Below are positions 1 through 7,381 of a DNA stretch of 11,524 nt, piece after piece; position 1 is the stretch's first letter; the number at the start of each line of letters is the position of its first letter. The notes beneath the pieces are model-generated. The model saw nothing but the letters and a program-made list of their open reading frames with translations, was not told the origin of the DNA and searched no databases. Made by a program: the position numbers and the translations under genes. Source of the stretch: Prototheca cutis (taxonomy: Eukaryota > Chlorophyta > Trebouxiophyceae > Chlorellales > Chlorellaceae); NCBI GenBank assembly GCA_002897115.2, contig BCIH01000011.1, forward strand, positions 765,794-777,317, written 5' to 3'.

Positions 1-124
1 GGGGGGGGGGGGAGTGTCACAAATGTGTGCTCACGGCTGTAATTCAAACTCATTTGCATGAAAAGTAGACAGACAAACACAATCCTCGATCACCCCGACT
101 CGGGCCCCGCCACTCTCATTACAG
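1..124 (+). other. 3' end of an upstream SPY intron
   Basis: This non-coding stretch ends in ctcattacag, a good 3' splice site, directly before the first recognisable SPY exon at 125. It begins with 12 consecutive G at the window edge, a kind of run that also occurs inside other introns here. No start codon is called for the SPY reading frame, because the conserved protein clearly continues upstream of the window. Confidence 0.6.
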
Positions 125-1911
125 GTGGGCTATGTCTCGCCCGACCTGTTCACGCACAGTGTCTCGTATTTCGCTGAGGCGCCCTTGACGCTGCACGACC
201 CGGACCGCGTGGCAGTCCACGTCTACAACTGCTGCGCAAGGGTGTGTGGGAGTTGCCAGAGTTATTTATTGGGAATGGATGGGGATGGGGATGATGTGTG
301 TGGGCATGAGTGTATAGAAACAGCGCTGGTCCCAACGTGGATTTTCATGTCACGATTGCAAGCAAACAATGGCGCTGCCAAAAGAAACTCATGAACCGCG
401 GACCAGCCGACCCACTCCAATGCCAATGCCGTCCAGGGAGATGCCAAGACAGAGCGGCTGCGAGGGGCCGTGGCCAAGGCGGGGCACCACTGGCACGATG
501 TGGCAGCACTGACCGAGCCGGCACTCGCCCAGCTGATCCGGGATCACGGGGTGAGTGCCAGCTGTGGAGCGGAGTTGCTTTCCTGTCTTCATTTTGTCTT
601 AGGGTTTGGGTGTTCCCATAATGTTGGATTCCTTTTTTGTTTGTCCCCCAGCGATATACCACCCCGCCCACCCACTCCCACCATCCCCACCACCCCGCCC
701 TCAACCCCAACCTCAACCTACCACAAACCACTAACCCCGCCGACAATAACTCCAGATTGACATTCTGGTGGAGCTGACGGGACATACGGCGGCGAATCGA
801 CTAGGCGCAGTAGCGGCGTGCCCGGCGCCCGTGCAGGCGACGTGGATCGGGTATCCCAACAGCACGGGCCTGAGCCGTGTGCAGTACCGGTTTACGGATG
901 GTATATGCGATCCTGAGAGCACGATGCAGACGTTTACGGAGGAGCTGGTGCGACTACCGGGCTGCTTCCTGTGCTACACGCCCGCGCCGGGGCTGCCAGA
1001 TGTGGCGCCTTGCCCTGCGGTGGCCCGGGGCTACGTGACCTTTGGTTCCTTTAATGCCCTGGCCAAGCAGACCCCCGAGGTTTTAACTGCATGGGCCCGC
1101 ATCCTGCGGGCCGTCCCGGGCTCGCGCCTGGTCCTGAAAAACAAGCCCTTTGCCTGCGACTCGGTGCGGCAGAGCTACTGGAGGCTGTTTGAGGGCCAGG
1201 GCATCGCGCGGCACCGTGTGGACTTGCTGCCGCTGGCGCTGGGGCACGAAGAGCACATGGCACAGTATGGCCTGATTGACATCGCGCTCGACCCATGGCC
1301 CTATGCGGGGACCACCACCACTGCCGAAGCCATGGTCATGGGTGCGTGTGTACTGGAAAGCGCGACAGGGATATGGATGGGATGGGAATGCGGCAAGATG
1401 TGATGGGGATGCACTGTCGCAGGACGCAAAGTCTCCCTGCTCTTCTAGTTGTTGTTCATTTTAGGGCGACCAAGACACCCACAGACACACAAACATATCC
1501 GTAACAAAAACAACCCCACACTCTCCTCCGTATATTACAGGTGTGCCGTGCCTGACGCTGGCGGGAAACTGTCATGCGCACAACGTGGGCGTCAGCCTTT
1601 TGACCGCAGTGGAGCTGGAGCGCGACTGGGTGGCGCATGATGTGGAAGAGCTGGTCGCCCTCGCACAAGAAAGGGCGGCCGATCTGGACGCGCTGAGCAC
1701 GCTGCGTCTGGGTCTACGCCGGCGCATGCTGACCTCCCCGCTCTGCGACGGCCCGGCCTTTATTCGTCGCCTGGAAGGCGTCTACGATGACCTCTGGCAC
1801 CGATGGCTCCGGGAGAATCCCATCCCATGTGGGGAGGCGGAGGAGAAAGAAGAGGAGGTGGAGCAAGCGCCGCAGCAGGCAGCCAAACTTCCGACTGCCG
1901 AGTGCGACTGA
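125..1911 (+). CDS. SPY: SPINDLY-type protein O-fucosyltransferase, 3' part (partial)
   Basis: Four exons are placed by frame and conservation: 125-241, 437-550, 756-1341 and 1541-1911. The intervening introns have phases 0, 0 and 1. Together they encode about 395 residues of the GT41 catalytic half, ending at TGA 1909-1911. The frame opens with VGYVSPDLFTHSVSYF and continues through IDILVELTGHTA, PAPVQATWIGYPNSTGL, VTFGSFNALAKQTP, LVLKNKPFACDS, PYAGTTTTAEAMVMG and HAHNVGVSLLT. These are closer to plant SPY than to animal OGT. Plant SPY transfers fucose from GDP-fucose to Ser/Thr of nuclear and cytosolic proteins such as DELLA regulators. The lysine in LVLKNKPF (codon at 1137) lies in the nucleotide-sugar site of the family. 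The N-terminal TPR repeats should lie upstream of the window. The C-terminus carries a short Glu/Gln-rich tail (from about 1830) of unknown role. A SEC-type O-GlcNAc transferase is the alternative, but the motif wording favours SPY. Confidence 0.93.
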
Positions 1912-2296
1912 GAGAGTGCTCATCGGCACAGATCAAGATGTGGCGACCATGCTGCCGCCGCACACACTCTGATGCTTATCGTTCCGAGTCGCTTGAGAAG
2001 CAAAGGTGGCCCACATGCAGCACGACGAGGCAGTCATCGCTCTTCCCACAGCTTCACGCAGCAACCCAAAGAGCCAGCCATGCCCTCGAGAGCAAGGCCA
2101 CGTTATCAATGTGTAGTTATGTCCTAGGGCCATTTACCCCCAAAGTATTGTGTACTGCGTCTTCGTATACCCTCTCTTTCCCTAACCCACTCCTTGGGCA
2201 CAGTCGTGTGCCCCCGTCGCCATGAAAATGAAAATGTTCGTCTGTTCACACACACGCACACAATGTCAAGCAACTTGCCGTCATGCAAAACATGGC
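1912..2296. other. Convergent intergenic region (3' UTRs of SPY and the PDI-like gene)
   Basis: These 385 bp lie between two stop codons on opposite strands and must hold both 3' UTRs. I see a short CA-rich microsatellite around 2247-2262 and no coding exon. No AATAAA, and no TGTAA in either gene's sense direction, was spotted, so the polyadenylation sites stay unassigned. Confidence 0.5.
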
Positions 2297-3319
2297 TCAC
2301 GCCACAGTCTCCTTCTCAAACTCGCCAATCTTCTCCTCGAAAAACTCCTTCAGTTTCTCCAGTGTGCGAGGGCCTGTGGGTTGTTTGGGGGGTTGAGGGG
2401 AGGGGATGGGCAATGCATGGTCATGCAGGCCATTCGACAGCATGCATCGCAGATGCATTGCGACAGGCACAGGCGTGTCATGAAAGCCCGCCCAATCTCG
2501 GCTGGTCAGATGCTCATGGTCGAAAGCGTGCCCGTCAGTTTCCGCAACCCGCCAGCTTCTCTCGGACAAACGTACCCCTGTACATGGCCTTCTCTTCTCC
2601 GCCCTGGTAGACGAGCAGGGTCGGGAATCCAGCAATCTGCCATTGCGAAATGACACGGGGTTTTTAAAGGGGTGAATGCCGTAATGAGGGAAATGAATGG
2701 ACTCGGACCAGCGTGGAGTAGTGCAGGTGGGCCCTCCCCTATCCCCTACGCTGCCAGCACTCAACCCGCCTCATACCTTGGCCTTCTTGCACAGCGCCTT
2801 GTTCTTGGTGCAATCGACAGACACGACCTGGGCATCGGGGCTGTCAATATAGTCGGCCGCCAGCTTCTCCCAGGTGGGCGCAAGGTTCTTGCAGTGTCCG
2901 CACCTGCATGCCCAGGGGGCGGCTGTGGACCTCAGCACAAATTTGTACATAGGGCCAGAGATCCCAGAAACACCATACCACCCTGGGCCATAGGGCCCCC
3001 CTGCCCCAGTCACTCGCCATGGGGCGTAAAACCTGCGAGATCAAGGGAGAAGATCGAAGGAAGAGATCGAGGGAAGAGATCGAGGGAAGGGGAGGGAATG
3101 GACCTGTACCTCATCTATCAGTCCGTCCATGCCATGCCATGCGCATTCCCTGTGCGTCTCCAAAACCCGCGCATTTGCTTACTTGATAAAGTAGGTCTTG
3201 CCGTCCGAGGTGACCTCGTCAAATTCGGCGGCGCTGAGGTGTTTGACGTTGCTGCTCCAGCCCCCGAGCACCCCCGACAGGAGAGCCAGCACCAGCACGG
3301 AAACGACGGTGGCACGCAT
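2297..3319 (-). CDS. Small secreted protein disulfide isomerase-like protein, single thioredoxin domain
   Basis: On the minus strand there are five exons: 3319-3183, 3032-3018, 2903-2777, 2636-2576 and 2373-2297. Intron phases are 2, 2, 0 and 1. They give a 138-residue protein. Residues 1-20 (MRATVVSVLVLALLSGVLGG) form a typical signal peptide. The thioredoxin fold follows: FYAPW, the redox motif CGHC at residues 52-55, two further cysteines around VDCTKNKALC, the cis-proline motif GFPTLL (residues 96-101), YRGPRTLEKLKEF and an acidic/basic helix to the end. The likely role is thiol oxidation or isomerisation in the ER lumen, as in PDI and TXNDC5 domains. Most such proteins have two or more domains; this one has a single domain and ends in KETVA, without a KDEL-type retention signal. 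Exon 2 is only 15 nt and is followed by a GC-AG intron. Frame and family conservation agree at every junction. Confidence 0.9.
2410..2461. repeat. Inverted repeat inside intron 4 of the PDI-like gene
   Basis: GCAATGCAT (2410-2418) and its perfect reverse complement ATGCATTGC (2453-2461) flank 34 nt that contain a further GCATGCAT. The transcript could form a 9-bp stem. It lies in an intron, and no function is claimed. Confidence 0.5.
3018..3032 (-). other. 15-nt microexon of the PDI-like gene
   Basis: Read on the minus strand, the exon lies between acceptor tctcgcag and donor GCGAGT. It supplies the last base of a Lys codon, four whole codons (Phe-Tyr-Ala-Pro) and two bases of a Trp codon. 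Joining it to exon 1 (ending ATCAA) and exon 3 (starting gTGCGGACAC) yields the expected KFYAPWCGHC in an unbroken frame. Without it the family signature cannot be formed: reading straight into exon 3 from upstream gives a non-conserved PWACRCGHC. Confidence 0.85.
3033..3086 (-). repeat. Four-copy 13-nt tandem repeat forming a polypyrimidine tract
   Basis: On the minus strand the intron ends with CCCTCGATCTCTT twice exactly (3086-3074, 3073-3061). A variant CCTTCGATCTTCT (3060-3048) follows, and then CCCTTGATCTCGCAG (3047-3033), whose end is the splice acceptor. The repeat sits directly before the 15-nt exon and makes an extended pyrimidine tract there. Confidence 0.85.
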
Positions 3320-3611
3320 CGTGACGGGCTGCCGTATTAACAAGGCAAAACCAGGCCCAATTATGGTATGACAACAACCAGGTATAACTTCTGGAGATGA
3401 TTGACCATGGCTCAGGTTGAGCCAAACGCTGATCCGGGGAACACGTAAAAGGTAAATCCCCCCCAAATCTGGCCGGCAGCAATTGAATGGGGTTTGGGGG
3501 GACACCTAACAAATGGGCCTGGATCAGGTCGCCCAGGCGTGATCGGCCCTCCTTTTCATCATGCAGCCTCTCAAACCCAGCCAGACATCCATTTCGCATG
3601 GTGGAATGTGA
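3320..3611. promoter_or_regulatory. Divergent promoter region between the PDI-like and glycosyltransferase genes
   Basis: The two start codons (3319 on minus, 3612 on plus) are separated by 292 bp, so both promoters and 5' UTRs must fit here. Visible elements are a CCAAT pentamer at 3357-3361, a TATAAC stretch near 3383 and a 7-nt inverted repeat at 3408-3424. None can be assigned to a factor from sequence alone. No CCAAT-N9-CCACG ER-stress element was found. Confidence 0.55.
3408..3424. promoter_or_regulatory. Palindrome TGGCTCA-ggt-TGAGCCA in the divergent promoter
   Basis: Perfect 7-nt arms flank a 3-nt spacer. The element lies 89 bp from the PDI-like start codon and 188 bp from the glycosyltransferase start codon. 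The shape suits a dimeric DNA-binding protein. This is inference only. Confidence 0.3.
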
Positions 3612-3615
3612 ATGA
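3598..3615 (+). other. Five-codon upstream ORF overlapping the glycosyltransferase start
   Basis: ATG GTG GAA TGT GAA TGA reads MVECE and stops at 3613-3615, so its TGA overlaps the ATG at 3612 as ATGA. A second upstream ORF starts at 3561 and ends in TGA at 3609-3611. The 3612 ATG has a poor context (T at -3), whereas the in-frame ATG at 3624 has G at -3 and +4. Translation may therefore begin at 3624. The transcription start site is unknown. Confidence 0.4.
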
Positions 3616-6479
3616 GCGGCGGCATGGGCTTGCGACGGGGCCGACCAGGCCCCATGCGCCCCTCCGGCGGTTTGCTGGTGGGGTCCAACGCCGCGCTGGC
3701 GCTGCTCAGCGCTATCGCCATCATCGTGTTTGTATGGACCAATGAAAAGATAATACAGAACAGAATGTTGCAGGCGGCTGCTGATCTGGAGGTCTTGGAC
3801 TCGGTGGACGCCGAGGTTGCCCGGCTGGTGGTGGCCGAGAACAAACGGGCCGGGGAGGCCCCCACGGTACAGGCCCCCGAGCGCTTAGTGGACGTGTTCA
3901 TCACCGCCGCGGGCCAGATGGTGCACAAGTGTCCCAAGCCCGTGCAGACGGTGGACCCCGTTTCGGGCCGCGCCGCCTCCACACTGGTGCTCTATGTGTA
4001 CAACGCCGCAGACGAGGAGCAGGTGGCCAACTTCCGTTATTTTGTTGATTTCGGGATTGACACGACGAGCGGCGCGACATACCGCGTGCTGGTGACCCGT
4101 GGGGCTGGCATTCTACCGCCGCCCGACCCCCTGCCTGGACTGCCTGCCGGCGCGGAATACGTCGAAATCACCCCCCCCTGCACCGGGACGTGGGGCGTGC
4201 TGGGCGAGGTCGAACGCCATGTTCGCGTCGCCGAGTACAAGTACCTCGTGGTGGTGGACTCCTCGGTGCGGGGTCCGTTCCTGCCGGCCTACGCCGCAGC
4301 GGCCATGCACTGGACCGAGGCCCTGACGGGGAGGCTCCAGGACGCGGTCAAGATGGTGGGGTCGNTCATCTCCTGCGAAGGCGCGCCGCTGGGGGGCCAC
4401 GCCGCACTGGACTGGCGTGTCAACCCCCACATCCTCCGCTATGCCTGGGCAACCGACGCAGTAAGAGCGTGATTTTTGTTGTTTGGGGCGGGGGGGGGGG
4501 GGGGGGGGGGGGGGGGTTTGGACGTCTGATTGTGTGANCGGGGGGATCAACTTGGCCCCCTACTCGACGAAAAAGCACACTCCGGTGACCATATCACCCT
4601 AAATCCACCAGGCTGGCTGGGCGCTGCTGCGGGGTGATTCCAACGTTCTGCGGTGCTACGACAGCCCCTGGGACGCGCGGTACTACTCTGACCTGGGCGC
4701 CTCGCTGGCGATCCTGCGCGCGGGGTACAACCTGGACACGCTGCTCACGCGGTACCAGGGCGTGGACTGGTGGAACAAGGGCAACTGGCAGTGCAACGCC
4801 AGGTTGGTTTATGTGGGCCGTGGCTTGGGGAGGAGGGGAGTTGGCGGGGTTGGTGAGGGGTCCATACGGCGGGGCGTGCCGCCAAGGTCTGTCGGGGAAT
4901 TGCTGTGCCTGTCAGTCGCCTCGACGTCCTGCTCTCCAGCGCGCACCACCTGGACGTACCACGCACCTTTGACCTTGCCTGGTCCTGCCCGCTGCCTGGC
5001 GCTGCCGTTGGTAGTGTTTGGTCTGGGAGCAGCAGCGCCACGGACCGGCAGACATTCCACTCCCCGCCCACACCCACCGGCCCCCAGTGGTCCCCCATCC
5101 TACTCCACAAACCAACAACGAAAGTGAATGACCTGGCACACAGGGTGAGTCCTGATGTGGAGTTGGCGTACGACGGCGCGAGCATCACGCCGTTGGAGAC
5201 GATGTTTGTGCCGATGGACGCGGGGCGTCGCGACGGCAGCTGGAGCTTTACACGCGCGGCCGAGCGGTACGAGACGTGGGCCCGCGCGCGGCGTGCGGCA
5301 AAGGGTGCAGCCGACGTCTCGAGCAACGCCTGGACTGCAGAACCCTGGGCCGTTCGCGCGGCGGGCCTGGTGGCCATGAACGCGCGCGGGCCCGGCTGCT
5401 TTGATTTTCGCTTCTATGTCAAGGTTGGCGGTGGTGGCTTTTCCTCTTTCTTTCTCTTTTTTTGGGGGTGGGGGTGCTTTGGGGGTTGAGAGTGTTGGCT
5501 TTGGGCTTTCTCTTTCTTTTCTGTTGTTGAGAAATGCTGTTTTTCCTGCTGGGTGGAGTAAGGGGGGGGGGGGGGTACGTCTCTGAGAAGCTGGCTGGAC
5601 CAAACGGGCAAAGCTCAACTCATTTCCGGGACTGGGGGGCGAAAGAAACGAGGAAAACGCCACCAACCAAACCATCGCTTGCAGAACAATGCCGACCTGC
5701 ATGCTCGGTCGGCATCGCCGCTGGATCTGTGGGAGCACTGGTTGTTGGTGGGCCAGTTCCAGGGCCGCCCCCATCGCTTCTCGTGCCCCGTGCAGTTGGG
5801 GACGACATACCGCATCGCGTACCTTCGCGCACGGGGCGGCACGTGCTTCGACCACAACTACTACCTGCGCAAGAACCCGGACCTGCGCGCTGCGGGCATG
5901 AGCACGCCCGCCGAGCTGTTTGGGCACTACACGTACTTTGGCCAGTTTGAGGAGCGGCCCGTGCGGTTCCTGTGCCCCGACACCTGGCACGACCTGGCGG
6001 GCGGGTTTGAAGCCGTGCCCGTCGGCAACGAGACCGAGGTGGAGGCGGCCCTGCGCGCGGTGAAAGCCGCCACCCTCGAGGGGCGTGGCCTGGTCCGTGC
6101 AGATGCCGGCGACGTCGCCCTTGCCGCTGGGGCTCTGCATGGTGGTGGTGGGAATGTGGCGGCTGATGCTGGTGGTGCTGGCCAGGCGGGCGGTGCAGCG
6201 GCACAGACGACGACGGCGCAGGCTGCGGCGACGGCGACAGAGACAACGACCCAGACTGCGACAGCCACGACGCAGCAGGCGGAAGGAGCGACGGGCGGCG
6301 CCGCCGCGGCAGCGGCACAGGGCCAGGCGCAGGCCGCGGGCGCAGTGAACGCAGAGCAGCAGCAGCAAGCTCAGGTCACGGCGACCGAGCAGCAGCAGGC
6401 GGCGGGCGACGCTGCAACGATGGGAAATGTGGGCGAAGTGCAGGCCGCCGCCGGACAGGTGGCGGCCGGGCAGGCTTGA
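3612..6479 (+). CDS. Predicted type II membrane glycosyltransferase-like protein with C-terminal NPDL repeats
   Basis: Four exons (3612-4460, 4612-4802, 5144-5423 and 5685-6479; intron phases 0, 2, 0) give 704 residues, ending at TGA 6477-6479. A short basic N-terminus precedes one hydrophobic anchor (about residues 20-42), as in Golgi type II enzymes. The globular part carries YKYLVVVDSSVRGPFLPAY (DSSVRGPF at 216-223), HWTEALTGRLQDAVKMVGS, AGYNLDTLLTRYQGVDW with a following NWQCN, and YDGASITPLETMFV. I recognise this motif set from uncharacterised proteins of algae, fungi and oomycetes, usually annotated as glycosyltransferase-like. The substrate is unknown. Residues 433-474 and 495-537 are two related repeats, and roughly 590-704 is low-complexity Ala/Gln/Thr/Gly. 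Codon 4365-4367 contains an N. Intron 1 contains 27 consecutive G, so its length is uncertain. An in-frame start at 3624 is possible. Confidence 0.85.
4490..4516 (+). repeat. 27-nt poly-G run in intron 1 of the glycosyltransferase-like gene
   Basis: There are 27 consecutive G about 30 nt after the splice donor at 4461, followed at 4538 by an N. A similar run of 14 G lies at 5562-5575 in the third intron of the same gene, and the window itself opens with 12 G. All are on the sense strand and within introns. Run lengths in an assembly are not reliable. Confidence 0.8.
5400..5786 (+). repeat. Protein repeat 1 of the NPDL type (split by intron 5424-5684)
   Basis: Residues 433-474 of the glycosyltransferase-like protein read FDFRFYVKNNADL, then LWEHWLLVGQFQGRPHRFSC. 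They match the second copy position by position at Phe-Asp, Tyr, Asn-x-Asp-Leu, His, Gly-Gln-Phe, Arg-Pro-x-Arg-Phe and the closing Cys. The coding DNA is 5400-5423 plus 5685-5786. That the intron interrupts the repeat without shifting its frame supports the splice model. Confidence 0.8.
5847..5975 (+). repeat. Protein repeat 2 of the NPDL type
   Basis: Residues 495-537 read FDHNYYLRKNPDLRAAG, then LFGHYTYFGQFEERPVRFLC. The pattern resembles the DPxYYLxxNPDVxxAGxxPxxHYxxxGxxEGR repeat known from bacterial secreted and carbohydrate-active proteins. That likeness comes from my knowledge of the pattern, not from a search. Function is unproven; carbohydrate or protein binding next to the catalytic domain is a guess. 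Confidence 0.75.
6130..6476 (+). repeat. Low-complexity Ala/Gln/Thr/Gly tail of the glycosyltransferase-like protein
   Basis: The last ~115 codons are dominated by GCN, CAG, ACG and GGN. They include short Gln runs (EQQQQAQ, EQQQAAG) and Ala runs, and no conserved motif. The frame stays open to TGA 6477-6479, and it is the frame of repeat 2. The tail is probably disordered. Confidence 0.7.
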
Positions 6480-7381
6480 GATGCCAGTGCCCGATCCACT
6501 GCTTCTTGTTGGAATTGTCGTCGTGCTTTCCTCCCGAACTGCACGCCACGCGACGCTTGTGCGGCTGGGGCCAAAGGCCGAGGCTGAGGCTCCCTTGCTG
6601 CTTTCGCTGTACCTTGCCAGCACACATGAAAACTTCGTCTGCTTTTGATCGTCTGGTGCGGAATCTGGCCTTGTATGCAAGCCCTGTGAGGAACAGCACG
6701 CAGGACCAGGTCAATTGATCGCCAAGGGGTCGAGCGCNTGCAGACGGCTTTGGGTATGTACGCGTGTGTTTGTGTGTGCGCGCACTAGAGATCTGCTGGG
6801 GACTTCAGATAGCATCCAGAGCTGGCCAGCACAAGAGCTGGCAAGCCCGGTGGCCATGCTACGTCGGGTGCGGTCAGGACGCCACATGTGCTGCCCTGCA
6901 CAGTCCTTGTCCCGCACCGTGCGATACCAAGAGCTCTGAGGGCATGGGTCGTGCCCTTTGCATATCACGTCTCCTGTTGGTTGGATGGCGCTGAGCACTG
7001 GAAGAATCCCAGGGGCGCCGGTCAGGGATTGCCCGGCGATCGTGCCCGGACCAGATCCAGATCCAACTCAGCAGGCTCCGCAATGGGCGAAGCCTCGTCT
7101 GCTCCAAGACTTCCCATACTGTGTCGAGGACGGACCGGAGACCTGGCACACGTCCGCTGTACAGAAGATACTTCGTACTGATAATTCTAGCGGGGCATGG
7201 TGGACCCCTTGATGAGGCTTCGTTCCGCAGGAACCTCTCGGTAGCTCGTGGACCATGGGAACTTGGGGCCACCTTGCATAGCCCATCCCCCCCCCCAATC
7301 CCCTTGTTCGCTGGGTCGGAGTGGCGTTAAAATTCATGGATGCACGGGCTTAGGATCAGATTGTCATTCAAGGGGGGTGAC
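6480..7381. other. Intergenic region, no gene seen
   Basis: These 902 bp hold the 3' UTR of the glycosyltransferase-like gene and the promoter of the GT77 gene. Open frames here on both strands lack conserved motifs or splice-supported extensions. Minor features are TG/GCGC-rich sequence at 6760-6784, an AGAGCTGGC direct repeat (6818-6826, 6834-6842), an N at 6738 and a C run near 7290. Confidence 0.5.
7336..7353 (+). other. Short upstream ORF before the GT77 gene
   Basis: ATG GAT GCA CGG GCT TAG (MDARA) ends 28 nt before the ATG at 7382. It would affect translation only if the unknown transcription start lies upstream of 7336. Confidence 0.3.

Noticed and set aside
598..609. Telomere-like ttagggtttggg
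   Set aside because: It is a single degenerate pair inside a SPY intron, without tandem continuation.
2771..3013. Contiguous PDI reading frame giving PWACRCGHC
   Set aside because: Upstream of CGHC this frame has no thioredoxin similarity. The microexon model restores KFYAPWCGHC with correct phases at both junctions.
4364..4367. Apparent ambiguous codon in the glycosyltransferase-like gene
   Set aside because: It results from an N in the assembly; the frame is intact on both sides, so it is not evidence of a pseudogene.
5100..6680. Long 526-codon open frame on the minus strand across the glycosyltransferase gene
   Set aside because: It is antisense to conserved exons and crosses both exon and intron sequence. 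Its translation is Arg/Ser/Pro/His-rich low complexity with no motif, as expected from the reverse of GC-rich Ala/Gln/Thr codons.
6874..7272. Overlapping open frames on both strands in the 902-bp intergenic region
   Set aside because: The translations are Arg/Pro/Ser-rich without recognisable domains, and frames on both strands are open to similar lengths, as expected in GC-rich DNA.
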